From contig JAXMBA010000002.1 in the NCBI GenBank assembly GCA_046350095.1, positions 62,001 to 126,000 on the forward strand: a stretch of DNA of 64,000 bases, written 5' to 3'. The DNA comes from Urbifossiella sp046350095. GTDB taxonomy: Bacteria > Planctomycetota > Planctomycetia > Gemmatales > Gemmataceae. The notes below the pieces were generated by a model. It made no database searches. It was not told the origin of the DNA and worked only from the letters and a program-made list of their open reading frames with translations. Numbering within the stretch: position 1 is the stretch's first letter; each line of letters starts with the position of its first letter. A program made the translations under genes and the position numbers. This document shows positions 1 to 9,595 of the stretch, piece by piece.

Positions 1-98
1 ACAACCCACGGGGCGGGGCCGGCCGGGGCGGGGACGGCGGCGGCCGGAACCGGGGCGGCGGGGGCGACCGCGGCGGCGACCAGGAGCGTGGCGAACAT
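1..98 (-). CDS. Secreted protein, N-terminal part only
   Basis: A reading frame starts at ATG (98-96) and stays open to the window edge. The first ~32 residues begin MFATLLVAAAVAP and continue as an Ala/Pro-rich stretch, which looks like a signal peptide followed by a low-complexity linker. A GGAG-like ribosome binding site lies just upstream on the minus strand. The product cannot be named because the rest lies outside the window. It runs in the same direction as the kinase/aldo-keto reductase operon to its right, about 70 nt downstream of that operon's stop. Confidence 0.45.
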   Translation of the reverse strand, partial: MFATLLVAAAVAPAAPVPAAAVPAPAGPAPWV

Positions 99-167
99 CA
101 CGGGTCTCCGGGCGTCCGGGTGGGAAAGTGTAATGTACCCGACGCCCGGGCCGGCGTCAAAGGGCGG

Positions 168-1163
168 TCAGAGTTTTCCCCGCGACACCGGCGGCTCCGG
201 CCAGTTTCCGGACGGCCACGACAAATCCTTCACCGGCGCCAGCAGCGCCTGAACGTCCGCGAGCAGCGCCGCGTCGATGGGCTCCGCCAGCGCCCGTAGG
301 TTCGCCGCCAGTTCGGCCGCCTTCGCGGTGCCGGTGATCGTGCTGGGGATGCTCCCCTCCGCGTAGCAGAACTGCATCCCCAGCGTTGCCAGGTCGGCCC
401 CGCGGCTTCGGCACAACTCCGCGGCCGCGGCGCACGCCGCCTTCACCTCCGGGGGCGCGGGGTTCCACGGCTGCGGCCCGCCGTGCGTCAGCAGCCCCAG
501 CGCAAGCGGCGACGCGTTCAGCACCCCGACCCCGCGCGCCTCCGCGGCCGGCATGAAGTCGGACACCAGGCGGGTGTTTTGCAACGTGTAATGGGCGTAG
601 CTGACGACGACGTCCAGCTCGCACCGCTCGACCGCCCGCCGCAGCAGCCCCAGCGGGTAGCACGACATCCCGACGAAGCGGCACTTCCCCTCGCGTTTCA
701 GGGCGTGCAGCACGTTGGCGGTCTCGTCGAAGACGCGCTCGAAGTCGTCGGCGAACTCGATGTCGTGCGCCAGCAGCACCTCGACGCGGTCGGTGCGGAG
801 GCGCTTCAGCGACGCCTCGAAGCAGCGGCGCATCCCGGCGGCGGTGAAGTCGAAGACGGCGCGGTCGAGGCGGCCGGCCTTCGTGCACAGGTGGACGCGG
901 TCGCGGAGGCCGTCGGCGAGGGCGGTGCCGATCATCTCCTCGGACAGGCCTTTTCCGTAGTACGCGGCCGTGTCGATGAGGTTGACGCCGGCGTCGACGG
1001 CGGTGCGGATGACGTCGGTGACCTCGGCGGCCGACACGGGGCCGTACTGCTGGCCGATGGCGGCGCCGCCGAGGGAGAGGTGCGAGACGCGGAGGCCGGT
1101 GCGGCCGAGCGGGCGGAGTTCCACGGGGTCGGGTTCCTGAGTCGGGTGTGTACGAGTCGTCAC
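168..1163 (-). CDS. Aldo/keto reductase, L-galactose dehydrogenase-like
   Basis: 331 residues predicted to form an NAD(P)H-dependent TIM-barrel oxidoreductase. The N-terminus reads RPLGRTGLRVSHLSLGGA, and IDTAAYYGKG carries the catalytic Asp and Tyr. The Lys lies in LCTKAG and the active-site His in LLAHDIEF, giving a complete D/Y/K/H tetrad. The YYGKGLSEEMIG segment resembles the L-galactose / L-fucose / D-threo-aldose dehydrogenase branch, so a sugar or lactol substrate is likely but not proven. The GTG start at 1163 overlaps the TGA stop of the upstream kinase (GTGA), so the two genes are translationally coupled. A much longer in-frame extension upstream overlaps the kinase gene and is rejected. 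Confidence 0.9.
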   Translation of the reverse strand: MTTRTHPTQEPDPVELRPLGRTGLRVSHLSLGGAAIGQQYGPVSAAEVTDVIRTAVDAGVNLIDTAAYYGKGLSEEMIGTALADGLRDRVHLCTKAGRLDRAVFDFTAAGMRRCFEASLKRLRTDRVEVLLAHDIEFADDFERVFDETANVLHALKREGKCRFVGMSCYPLGLLRRAVERCELDVVVSYAHYTLQNTRLVSDFMPAAEARGVGVLNASPLALGLLTHGGPQPWNPAPPEVKAACAAAAELCRSRGADLATLGMQFCYAEGSIPSTITGTAKAAELAANLRALAEPIDAALLADVQALLAPVKDLSWPSGNWPEPPVSRGKL

Positions 1164-3361
1164 GGGCGCCCCGGCCGCACGCCGAGCTGCTCCGCCGCAG
1201 CCAGCGCGCCGGCGGCGCGGCTGCGGACCTCGTCCGGGAGCGCCGGGTCGGCGGCCGACGGGGCGATCACCCGGACGGCCTCGGCCAGGATTAGTCGCTC
1301 CATCCGGCCGGGCGCGGGCGGCCCGGAGAACCAGCCGACCGCGTCGCAGGCCAGGTGGAGGCGGGTGTGGTCGGGTACGCCCGGGCGGTACGCCTCGACC
1401 GCCCGTTCCCAGTGGCGGGCAGCGGCGTCCCGGTCGCCGGCGGCCTCGGCCATCGCGGCCTCGACGAGGCGCCCCTTCGCCCGCTCCTGCGGCCCAAGCG
1501 AGGTAGACACCTCGAAGACCAGGGCGTGCATCCGCTCGCGGTAGTCGCCGTCGGCCCCGGGCGCGAACCGGCCGGCGTCCATCCCGCGCGAGACCGCATC
1601 GAACACGACCGGCAACAAGTCCCGCGCCCGGCGCTCCCGCGCGGCGGCGGCCGCCGCCCGCTCGCCGCCCAGGTCGGCACCGGAGACAAGATACGCACCC
1701 AGCAAGAGCACCGCCCCGAGCGCCACCCCCCCGCCGCCGAACAGGGCCGCCCGCCGGGTGGCGCGGCGGGCGACGCGCTCGGCCCGGTCGGCGGCGTCCG
1801 CCGCGTCGGCGAGTTCGGCCTGCCGCCGCAGCTGTTCGGCCTTGGCGAAGGCGTCGTGGACGGCGGCCGCGACCTCGCCGGCGTGGGCGAACCGGTCGGC
1901 CGGGTCGGGGGCCAGGCACTTCCGCGCCAGCCACGGGAACCGCCCGGCCCCAACGACCTCGTCGAGGCGCGCGGCCGCGTCGTCCAGCTCGGCCGCCGCC
2001 GCCTTCCCGAGCACCTCGTGGCCGCTGCCCCCCTGGTACGGCGCGGCACCGGTCAGGATCGCGCACAGGACGCCGCCGAGGGCGAACACGTCGGCCCGCT
2101 CGTCGACGCGGTCGTTCTCCCCGCGGGCCTGTTCCGGCGGCATGTACGCCGGGGTGCCCACCACGTCGCCGACGCGGGTCCGGTCGTCCGGGCCGTCGCC
2201 GGGCTCGGCCCACCTGTCGGGGCGCGAGCCGGCCGGCGCCGCCAGCTCCTTGGCGATTCCCCAGTCCATGACCTGCACCTCGCCGAACGCCCCGACCATG
2301 ACGTTCTGCGGCTTCAGGTCGCGGTGTACGACCCGCCGGGAGTGGGCGAAGGCGACGGCCAGGCACACCTGCTCGAACGCCCGGAAGAGGCGGTCGCGGT
2401 GGTCCACGGCGTCGCGCTCGCGGTCGTCGTCGAGCCCGGCCGGGCCGACCTCCGCCCGGCCCGACGGCCGCGGGGCGGCGGCGATCTCGTCGGCCAGGGT
2501 GCGGCCGCGGATCAGTTTCATGACCAGGTACGGGTTGCCGTCCGGCAGCACGCCGACCTCGTGAACCGGCGGGATACTCGGGTGTTGGAGCCGGCCGGTG
2601 ATGCGGGCCTCGTCGAGGAACCGGTCGGCGGCCGGGGTGCCCGCCAGCCGGGGGGCCAGCAGCTTGATCGCCACCTCGCGGTCGAACGCCCGGTCGGCGG
2701 CGCGGTGGACGACCCCCATGCCGCCGCGGGCGAGTTCCGGCCCGAGCGCGTACCGGCCGGCGACGAGTTCCGGGGCGGCCGCCTCCAGGTCCGCGTCGGG
2801 AAGCGGGACGTAGGCGTCGGTGGCGTTGGTGGCGGGGGTGGCGAACCGGGCCGCGTAGTCCGCCTTCTCGGTCGCACCGACGGCGGCCCGCGGCGTTTCC
2901 ACCTCGGCGAGCGGGACCGCCGGCGGGTCGTCACGGTCCGGAGGAACCGGCGGTCGGGCGCGGAGTCGGCGGGAGCCGCGGCCGCCGCGATCCACCTTGA
3001 CGCGGATCACGCCGGCGCAGTGGTAGCAGCGGGTGGCGCGGGCGGACATCGGCTCGCCGCAGTCGGGGCACTCCCGGGCGGGGCCGTCCGCGGCCGACCG
3101 CGGCCGCCTGGGGGCGCGCCGCGTGCCGAACCCGATGGCGAGCATCAGCCCGCCGACGACGACGCTGGCGGCCGCGGAGGCGTAGCCGACGGCGGGGCTG
3201 TGGGTCGCCCGGCGGGCTCGGCCGTCGTAAACGGCGGCCCACTGCTCACGCTCCTGTTCCGTCTCGTCCACGATGCGGAAGATGTACCCCATGCCGAGGC
3301 CGCCGACGACTGCGGCCAGGCCGGCGACGATCAGAAGCCAGCCGACGACCGGGCGTGCCAT
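1160..3361 (-). CDS. Membrane Ser/Thr protein kinase with zinc ribbon
   Basis: 733 residues. The order is a hydrophobic segment (about 8-28), a second membrane segment (about 58-78), a zinc ribbon with Cys at 98, 101, 112 and 115, then a PknB-type kinase domain. The kinase has a glycine loop (ELARGGMGVV), the ATP-binding Lys in VAIKLL, HRDLKPQN as catalytic loop and a DWG instead of DFG metal-binding motif. A further membrane segment (GVALGAVLLLGAYLV) is followed by an Ala/Arg-rich helical tail. AAGGGAAC just upstream of the ATG is a ribosome binding site. It follows another kinase gene by about 50 nt and overlaps the aldo/keto reductase by 4 nt, so the three probably form one leftward operon. 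The phosphorylation target is unknown. Confidence 0.92.
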   Translation of the reverse strand: MARPVVGWLLIVAGLAAVVGGLGMGYIFRIVDETEQEREQWAAVYDGRARRATHSPAVGYASAAASVVVGGLMLAIGFGTRRAPRRPRSAADGPARECPDCGEPMSARATRCYHCAGVIRVKVDRGGRGSRRLRARPPVPPDRDDPPAVPLAEVETPRAAVGATEKADYAARFATPATNATDAYVPLPDADLEAAAPELVAGRYALGPELARGGMGVVHRAADRAFDREVAIKLLAPRLAGTPAADRFLDEARITGRLQHPSIPPVHEVGVLPDGNPYLVMKLIRGRTLADEIAAAPRPSGRAEVGPAGLDDDRERDAVDHRDRLFRAFEQVCLAVAFAHSRRVVHRDLKPQNVMVGAFGEVQVMDWGIAKELAAPAGSRPDRWAEPGDGPDDRTRVGDVVGTPAYMPPEQARGENDRVDERADVFALGGVLCAILTGAAPYQGGSGHEVLGKAAAAELDDAAARLDEVVGAGRFPWLARKCLAPDPADRFAHAGEVAAAVHDAFAKAEQLRRQAELADAADAADRAERVARRATRRAALFGGGGVALGAVLLLGAYLVSGADLGGERAAAAAARERRARDLLPVVFDAVSRGMDAGRFAPGADGDYRERMHALVFEVSTSLGPQERAKGRLVEAAMAEAAGDRDAAARHWERAVEAYRPGVPDHTRLHLACDAVGWFSGPPAPGRMERLILAEAVRVIAPSAADPALPDEVRSRAAGALAAAEQLGVRPGRP

Positions 3362-3412
3362 TGCGGTTCCCTTCGGCCCGAGCCGCTTCCTGGATCGACC
3401 CGCCGGCCCGGC

Positions 3413-5623
3413 TCACCCCGACACGAGCACGACGCGGAAGCCGATCGACTCGGAGCGCGTGTCGGGGGCGTACGCCCGGCGCGCCGCCGAGCGGCAGTCC
3501 GGCGAGGGCATGTTCCACGCACCGCCGCGGGCCACCTTCGTCATCCCCCGCGGCGGGCCGATCGGGTCGTCCGGCGGGCTCTCACTGTAGAAGTACTCGT
3601 CGTACCAGTCCATCACCCACTCCTGCACGTTGCCGTGCATGTCGCACAGCCCCCAGGCGTTCGCCGGCTTGCCGCCGACCGCCGCCGGGTGCTTCGGGGC
3701 GTCGCGGGCCCCCGTGTTGAAGACCGCGTCCGCCGCCGTCAGCTTCGGGCCGAAGGCGAACGGCGTGGTGCTCCCCGCGCGGCAGGCGTACTCCCACTCG
3801 GCCTCGGTCGGCAGCCGGTACGACCGGTGGTGGCCCGCCTCCTCGGCGCGGCTCGACAGCTTCGCGCAGAACTGCTCGGCGTCGTGCCACGAAACGTTCT
3901 CGACCGGCTGGGACTCGCCCCCCTTCGGGTGCTTCGAGGGGCTCTTCCCCATAACCGCGTGGTACTCGCTCTGCGTCACCGGGAAAACGGCCAGGTAAAT
4001 CCGCCGGCTGACCTGCACCGCGTGCGCCGGCGCCTCGTGCTCGCGGTGCCCGTGCTCGTCCGGCTCGGAGCCCATCTGGAAGCTGCCGGGGGCGATGCGG
4101 ACGAAGTTCATGCCGACGGAGTTCTTCACCATCCGCAGCCCGCCGGTGTTCGACTTCGGCCCGGCCGCGGCGACGGCCGACCCGCCCAGCGACGCCAGGA
4201 GGGCCGACGCCTGAACGGCGGTCGCGTCCGGGTCGAATGGCCGCCCCCCGGCCGTCGCCACGACCGTCGTCGAGGGCTTGTTCGTCGGCGCCCGCGCCGC
4301 CGGCGTCGCCAGCAGTCGCGAGCCGTCGGTGCCGTGGTCGGCGGTGACGGTGCCGATCGTGACACGGGACAGCAACTCGGCCAGTTCGACGGCGTTCTTC
4401 GGCCGCTTGTCCGGGCGGGTGGCGAGGCACGCCTGCAACACCTTCGCCTGGCTGTCGGAGAAGCCGCGCGGCCGCAGTTCCTCGACCCACTCGTTGCCGA
4501 CCGGGGCGGCCTCGGCCGGGTCACGCTTCAGCAGTTGGTACCAGATGACGCCGACGGCGTGGATGTCGTCGGTCGGCGCCGGCGGCTCGCGCTTCATCTG
4601 CTGCGGCGAGGCGTAAATCTCGGTGGCGGCGCCGCGGCGGGCCAGGCGCACCTGTTCGCCGCGCGGCCCGGCCTTGGCGAGTTCCAGCGACCGCACGGCC
4701 TCGATCTCGCCCCACCCGAAGTCGGTCACCCACATGGTAAACTTGCCGCCCTCGGTCGGGTGCAGAAGCACGTTCGAGGGCTTCAGGTCGCGGTGGGTGA
4801 CGCCGCGGGCGTGGGCCGCGGCCAGAATGCCGGCGAGGCGGCGGATCAGCTTCAGCGCGGCCTCCGGCTTCGGGCCGTCGTACCGGTGCCGCCACTCGAG
4901 CATGACGCCCGCCAGGTCGTAGCCGAACACGAACGGGGCGTCGAGGCACGGCGGGTCGGACTCCAGGTAGACGGAGCGCAGCGGCAGGACGCCGGGGATC
5001 TCGTTGAGGGTAAAGACCTTCTCGAACAGGGCGGTGCCGCCGGTGACGCGGGTGCGCGTCTCGGGGTCGATGGCGAACTTCAGCGCCGCCGGCGAGTCCT
5101 CCGGCCGGTCGGGGTCTTCGGCCCGCCACACCTCGGAGCACTCGCCGAGGCCGCGGAGCTCGGTGAGGGTCCAGTTGTCGAGGTGCGGGGGCCGCTCGCC
5201 GGGTCGGAACCGCGCCGGCCGCGGCGGCAGGAAGCGTAGTAGGTCTTCGGCCTTGTTCAGGAGCATCCCGTCCGGGGCGGTGGTGCCGGCCGGGTCGGTG
5301 GGGCGGCGGAACGTCTGGCGGACGGTGGGCGGGAAGCCGCGGAGGTAGTCGGCGAGCGCCTCTTTGGGGACGTGGTGCGCCTCGGCGAGGTCGGCGATGA
5401 GTTCGCCGACGCGGCGGTCGAACTCGTGGTCGGGGCAGGCGGCGCAGTCGGCGAGCGCGCCCACGAGGTCGGGGCCGGGCAGCTTGCGGTGGGCGAGGTC
5501 GAACGCGGTCCTCGCGGTGTCGAGGATGATGTCGGCGTAGGGCCACTGGCCGCGGAGGGCCTTGCGACCCTTCTCGCAGAGTGCCTGGCCGACGCATTCG
5601 AGGAGGGCGTGCAGACGTGGCAC
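3413..5623 (-). CDS. Ser/Thr kinase fused to SUMF1/FGE-like domain
   Basis: 736 residues with a GTG start. Residues ~1-145 are an uncharacterised helical region. A kinase domain follows (about 150-430) with HRDLKPSN and DFGWGE. A linker then leads to a C-terminal formylglycine-generating-enzyme/sulfatase-modifying-factor fold (about 500-735) starting NSVGMNFVRIAPGSFQMGS and containing LPTEAEWEYACRAG and MHGNVQEWVMDW. True FGE enzymes use a Cys pair near the C-terminus; here the RGGAW...DCRSAAR segment keeps only one Cys, so copper-dependent FGly formation is doubtful and the domain may bind ligand or polysaccharide instead. First gene of the kinase-kinase-reductase operon. A TACACT -10-like box lies about 65 nt upstream on the minus strand. 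Confidence 0.9.
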   Translation of the reverse strand: MPRLHALLECVGQALCEKGRKALRGQWPYADIILDTARTAFDLAHRKLPGPDLVGALADCAACPDHEFDRRVGELIADLAEAHHVPKEALADYLRGFPPTVRQTFRRPTDPAGTTAPDGMLLNKAEDLLRFLPPRPARFRPGERPPHLDNWTLTELRGLGECSEVWRAEDPDRPEDSPAALKFAIDPETRTRVTGGTALFEKVFTLNEIPGVLPLRSVYLESDPPCLDAPFVFGYDLAGVMLEWRHRYDGPKPEAALKLIRRLAGILAAAHARGVTHRDLKPSNVLLHPTEGGKFTMWVTDFGWGEIEAVRSLELAKAGPRGEQVRLARRGAATEIYASPQQMKREPPAPTDDIHAVGVIWYQLLKRDPAEAAPVGNEWVEELRPRGFSDSQAKVLQACLATRPDKRPKNAVELAELLSRVTIGTVTADHGTDGSRLLATPAARAPTNKPSTTVVATAGGRPFDPDATAVQASALLASLGGSAVAAAGPKSNTGGLRMVKNSVGMNFVRIAPGSFQMGSEPDEHGHREHEAPAHAVQVSRRIYLAVFPVTQSEYHAVMGKSPSKHPKGGESQPVENVSWHDAEQFCAKLSSRAEEAGHHRSYRLPTEAEWEYACRAGSTTPFAFGPKLTAADAVFNTGARDAPKHPAAVGGKPANAWGLCDMHGNVQEWVMDWYDEYFYSESPPDDPIGPPRGMTKVARGGAWNMPSPDCRSAARRAYAPDTRSESIGFRVVLVSG

Positions 5624-5798
5624 GGGCGGGCCTCCGGTGCGGAGGGTGGGGAGAGTGAGTGAGCAAACCGTGGCGCGAGTCGTGTTGGAGTGTAAACCCG
5701 CCGGCGGCCCGACTCAAGGGCGCGTGCGCGGTTGTTGCCCGGAGCCGCGAACCCGCACGGCGCCGGGGCCGTCGGTACAACACCCCCGGAGGCCGGCC

Positions 5799-6395
5799 GT
5801 GACCAAGACCCTCATCGCGAGCCGCGACGACGTGTTCACCGTCCGCGGCGTCCTGAGCCCCGCCGAGTGCGCGGAGTACGTCGCCCGGAGCGAGGCGGCC
5901 GGGTACGGCGACGCGCCGATCAACACCTACGGCGGCCCCGTCGTGAACAAGCGGATGCGCAGCAACGAGCGCGTCATGGTGGACGACCCCGCCACCGCCG
6001 CGGTGCTGTGGGAGAAGCTGCGGCCGCTGGTGCCCGAGCGGTTCGGCAGCTGGCACGCCGTCGGGCTGAACGAGCGGTTCCGCTACTACCGCTACGACCC
6101 CGGGCAGCTGTTCGACTGGCACTTCGACGGCCACTACGAGCGCACCCCGGACGAGCACAGCAACCTGACGGTGCTGCTGTACCTCAGCGGCGGCTTCACC
6201 GGCGGCGCGACGGAGTTCAACTTCCTGCTCTCCGGCCGCTTCGACGACGACGACCCCGTTGTGTCGGTGGTGCCGGAGCCGGGGATGGCGCTGGTGTTCG
6301 CGCACCGCATCCTGCACCGCGGGGCGCCCGTGGAGAGCGGCCGGAAGTACGTGCTGCGGACGGACGTGATGTACCGGTGGGGCGACACGGGGTGA
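5799..6395 (+). CDS. 2-oxoglutarate/Fe(II) oxygenase, prolyl 4-hydroxylase type
   Basis: 198 residues. The GTG start at 5799 is preferred because GGAGG lies 8 nt before it; the frame is open further upstream but without a family match. The double-stranded beta-helix iron site is visible as HFD in DWHFDGHYERT, with the distal His in HRILHRGAPV and a 2-oxoglutarate-binding Arg in GRKYVLRTD. These are the signatures of the P4Hc/2OG-FeII_Oxy_3 family, which hydroxylates peptidyl proline or free substrates. It is a stand-alone cytoplasmic domain with no signal peptide. It is divergent from the upstream kinase operon and about 100 nt from the phosphatase-like gene that follows. Substrate unknown. 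Confidence 0.85.
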   Translation: MTKTLIASRDDVFTVRGVLSPAECAEYVARSEAAGYGDAPINTYGGPVVNKRMRSNERVMVDDPATAAVLWEKLRPLVPERFGSWHAVGLNERFRYYRYDPGQLFDWHFDGHYERTPDEHSNLTVLLYLSGGFTGGATEFNFLLSGRFDDDDPVVSVVPEPGMALVFAHRILHRGAPVESGRKYVLRTDVMYRWGDTG

Positions 6396-6493
6396 CGGCG
6401 GCGTGTGCGTCCTGTGAATTCCCGCGGCAGTCCTCGCCCGGCCGCGGCTGGCGCGTACTCCTATCCTCGACTTGCCACCGCCCCGGGTTGCCA

Positions 6494-8236
6494 ATGCGCC
6501 TCCCCCTCGCACTCCTGCCGCTGTTCGCCCTCGTCGTCGGCACCGGGGCCGTCGCCACCGGGCTCACCCGCGCCGCGCCGCCGCCGGCGGCCCCCGCCCC
6601 GACGGCGGTTCCGCCGCGGGTCAAGCTCGCCGTGCTGGTCATGTTCGACCAGCTCCGCGGCGACTACCTCGACAAGTGGCGGCCGCTGTTCGGCCCCGAC
6701 GGCTTCGCCCGCCTCCAGAACGACGGCGCGTGGTTCGCCCGCTGTCACTACCCCTACGCCACCACCACCACCGGCCCCGGCCACGCCTCCGTGAGTACCG
6801 GCGCTAACCCCGTGCGGCACGGCATCGTCAACAACAACTGGCACGAGAAGGGGAAGGACACGTACTGCGCCGCCAGCGACCGCTACACGTTCGTGCCGCC
6901 GCCGCCGCGCGAGGTGGACGCCAAGACCGGGAAAGAGGTCAAGCCGCCCGACGCCGGCAACCCGGAGCGCCTCCGCGCGGTCACCCTCGCCGACATGATC
7001 CGCCGGGCGTTCGGCGAGCGGTCGAAGGTGTTCGGCCTGTCGCTGAAGGACCGCTCCGCCATCTTCCCCGCCGGGATGCGTCCGAACGGAGCGTTCTGGT
7101 TCACCCAGCGGTTCGTCACGTCCACGTACTACACCGAGCGGCTGGAGCGGCCGGTGCCGGCGTGGGTGAGGGCGTTCAACGACGAGAAGGTCGCCGACCG
7201 GTGGTTCGGCCGCGACTGGGCGCGGTTCGCCCCCGCGCTCGACTACGGCCCCCACAGCGGCGACGACGACGCGGCCGGCGAGGGCGGCGGCAAGCAGGGC
7301 CGCACGTTCCCGCACCCGCTCACCGGCGGCCTGAAGGCGCCGGGCAAGGCGTACTACGAGGCGCTGGCCAACTCGCCGTTCGGCAACGAGATGCTGCTCG
7401 AACTCGTAAAGCGGTGCGTCGTCGAGGAGAAACTGGGGGCCGACGACGCGCCCGACCTGCTGACGGTGAGCTTCAGCTCGAACGACCTGATCGGCCACAC
7501 CTGGGGGCCGGACTCACAAGAAGTGCTCGACGTCACTCTCCGCTCGGACGCGCTGGTGGCCGAGCTGCTGGGGTTCCTCGACCGGCAGGTCGGCCGCGAC
7601 AACTACGCCGTGGCGCTGACCGCGGACCACGGCGTCTGCCCGCTCCCCGAGTCGCCGACCGGCCGGGCGCGCGGCGCGAAGCGTGTCGATCTCTCGGAGA
7701 TGCAGAAGGGGATGGAACGGCACCTGGCGGCGGCGTTCGGCGGCCCCGACCCGAAGGAGAAGAAGACCGCCTGGATCGAGGCCGTGAGCGCCCCGTGGGT
7801 GTACCTGAACGACCGGCTCGTCGCCGCGAAGCAGACGACCAAGGCGGAGGTGGCCCGCAGCCTGGCGGCGCACCTGGGTACGTACCCGGACGTGGCGCGG
7901 GCGTTCACCCGCGAAGACCTGGCGCGGCCCGGCCCGGCGGACGCCCTGACGGAGCAGGTGCGGCGGTCCTATTACGCGGAGCGGTGCGGCGACGTGTACC
8001 TGCTGCTGAAGCCGTTCGACCTGCCGGGGAAGGCCGGCAGCACCGGCACGACGCACGGCACGCCGTACCCCTACGACACGTGGGTGCCGCTGCTGGCGTA
8101 CGGGCCGGGGGTGAGCGGCGGTCGCCGTGAGGAGTCAGTCACGCCGCAGGCGGCGGCCGCGATTCTGGCGCGGTTCGTGGGATTGCCGGCGCCCGACGAT
8201 GCCGAGTACGGCGCGCCCGAGTCGCTCGGGCGCTGA
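6494..8236 (+). CDS. Alkaline phosphatase / phosphodiesterase family protein (PafA-like)
   Basis: 580 residues with a signal peptide (MRLPLALLPLFALVVGTGAVA). The mature protein begins with the alkaline-phosphatase-superfamily core: VLVMFDQLRGDYLD gives the first metal-binding Asp, and TTTTGPGHASVSTG carries the Thr nucleophile about residue 92. LTADHGV (Asp-His) and GTTHGTPYPYDTWVP (His) supply further zinc ligands. This pattern matches the Thr-nucleophile PafA/nucleotide-pyrophosphatase branch. The product is predicted to be periplasmic and to release phosphate from mono- or diesters. A Pho box was not found; a TATCCT -10-like box is about 26 nt upstream. It ends 16 nt from the convergent kinase gene. 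Confidence 0.88.
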   Translation: MRLPLALLPLFALVVGTGAVATGLTRAAPPPAAPAPTAVPPRVKLAVLVMFDQLRGDYLDKWRPLFGPDGFARLQNDGAWFARCHYPYATTTTGPGHASVSTGANPVRHGIVNNNWHEKGKDTYCAASDRYTFVPPPPREVDAKTGKEVKPPDAGNPERLRAVTLADMIRRAFGERSKVFGLSLKDRSAIFPAGMRPNGAFWFTQRFVTSTYYTERLERPVPAWVRAFNDEKVADRWFGRDWARFAPALDYGPHSGDDDAAGEGGGKQGRTFPHPLTGGLKAPGKAYYEALANSPFGNEMLLELVKRCVVEEKLGADDAPDLLTVSFSSNDLIGHTWGPDSQEVLDVTLRSDALVAELLGFLDRQVGRDNYAVALTADHGVCPLPESPTGRARGAKRVDLSEMQKGMERHLAAAFGGPDPKEKKTAWIEAVSAPWVYLNDRLVAAKQTTKAEVARSLAAHLGTYPDVARAFTREDLARPGPADALTEQVRRSYYAERCGDVYLLLKPFDLPGKAGSTGTTHGTPYPYDTWVPLLAYGPGVSGGRREESVTPQAAAAILARFVGLPAPDDAEYGAPESLGR

Positions 8237-8252
8237 CCGACAAGCGGCGACA

Positions 8253-9416
8253 CTACTTCCCGCCGAACATCCCCACCACCCGCGCCCACAAGCCCTGCTT
8301 CGCCGGCGCCGCGGCGGCCGGCCGCCGCGGCGCCGGCGTCTGAATCGCCACCGAGGGCAGCCCGAGCGCCGCCCACTCGCCCATCGGCAGCCACGCCCGG
8401 AACGCCGCCGCCACTTCGGCGGCCGTCTGGAACCGCGCGTGCGGGTCCTTCGCCCCCATTTTCTCGACGAGCGCGTCGAGCTCGCGCGGCACCCCCGGCC
8501 GCACCAGCGACGGCTTCGGGACCCCGTGCAGCTGTCGCTCCGTCATCATCTCGTTGGCCGACCCCGGGAACGGGAACTCGCCCGTCATCAGGTAGTACGC
8601 CGTGCTGCCGAGGCTGTAGATGTCGGAGCGGGCGTCCAGCTCGCTGCCCCACGCCTGCTCCGGGGCGATGAAGGCGATCTCCTCCGCGTACTCCTTCAGG
8701 TTGATCCGCTTCGTGACCTTGGCCCACGGGTTGTCGAGCATGTGCGTGAGGCCGAGGTCGAGCAGTTTCACCCGGCGGTCGGGGAACACGGCGATGTTCG
8801 CCGGCTTCAGGTCGCGGTGGAGCAGGTTCTTGCCGTGGGCGTGCATCAGCGCGACGGCCGCCTGCGCGATCACCTGCCCCGCGAGGTGCGGGCTCAGCGG
8901 CCCCTTCTCGGCGACCACCTTGTCGAGCGTCGGCGCCGGGACGTACTCGCACGCCACGTAGTGCGTGCCGTTCCACATGCCCACGTCGAGCACGCGAGCC
9001 ACCGTCGAGTGAACGACCTTCGACGCCGCCCGCGCCTCGGTCAGAAACGGCCGGTAGACGGTGTCGTCGCTGACCCGGTCGGTCGGCAGCACCTTCACGA
9101 CGACGGTGGCCTTGGTGTCGGTGTCCTCGGCGAGGAACACCATCCCGACGCGGTCCTGGCGGAGCCCCTGGGTGATCTTGTACTGGCCGAGCACGAACCC
9201 GTGCGTGCGGCCGCTGAGGAGCTGCATCGCCTGGAACTTCGTGAGCAGCTTCTTCCGGACGAGGAAGGTGGCGAGTTGGAGCGGCTCGGCGGCGGCGATC
9301 TGGTCCGGGTCGTACGCGGAGAGCACGCCCACCAGATCGTCCGCGGCGAGGAGGCCGCTCTTGAGCACGGCCTGGAGGAACGGCGACCGGAGCTGAAGCC
9401 GGGTGCTGGTGCTCAC
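8253..9416 (-). CDS. Ser/Thr protein kinase, soluble
   Basis: 387 residues, GTG start. An N-terminal helical region (about 1-70) is followed by a kinase domain (about 75-340). VVVKVL carries the ATP-binding Lys, HRDLKPANIAV is the catalytic loop and LLDLGL replaces DFG by DLG, a substitution common in planctomycete kinases. A conserved EEIAFIAPEQAWG segment replaces the usual GTxxYMAPEQ. The C-terminal Pro/Ala-rich tail ends in a short hydrophobic/basic patch, so peripheral membrane association is possible but no clear membrane helix is present. Monocistronic and divergent from the ECF sigma factor gene, which may suggest a shared stress response, though that is inference only. Confidence 0.88.
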   Translation of the reverse strand: MSTSTRLQLRSPFLQAVLKSGLLAADDLVGVLSAYDPDQIAAAEPLQLATFLVRKKLLTKFQAMQLLSGRTHGFVLGQYKITQGLRQDRVGMVFLAEDTDTKATVVVKVLPTDRVSDDTVYRPFLTEARAASKVVHSTVARVLDVGMWNGTHYVACEYVPAPTLDKVVAEKGPLSPHLAGQVIAQAAVALMHAHGKNLLHRDLKPANIAVFPDRRVKLLDLGLTHMLDNPWAKVTKRINLKEYAEEIAFIAPEQAWGSELDARSDIYSLGSTAYYLMTGEFPFPGSANEMMTERQLHGVPKPSLVRPGVPRELDALVEKMGAKDPHARFQTAAEVAAAFRAWLPMGEWAALGLPSVAIQTPAPRRPAAAAPAKQGLWARVVGMFGGK

Positions 9417-9595
9417 GGGGTGCCCCGCCGGGTAAGGGAATCACAACAAGTGCGTAAACCTAGGACACATCGACGAACCGTTCCGCGGCTCTTCACGTCC
9501 GAGGCGACAAATCGGACGGGTGGCGCCGGATAATCCGACAGTGCTGCGAGCTCTGCCGTTGCGGGCCGGGTGTTGTGGGTGCGGGTGCCGTCGCG

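Noticed and set aside
168..2366. Long N-terminal extension of the aldo/keto reductase frame
   Set aside because: The extension overlaps the kinase gene in another frame and has no family similarity; the GTG at 1163 with GTGA overlap fits better.
1355..5239. A 1294-codon plus-strand open frame
   Set aside because: It is exactly antisense to the two kinase genes, has no known domain and the Arg/Gly/Val bias of antisense GC-rich DNA.
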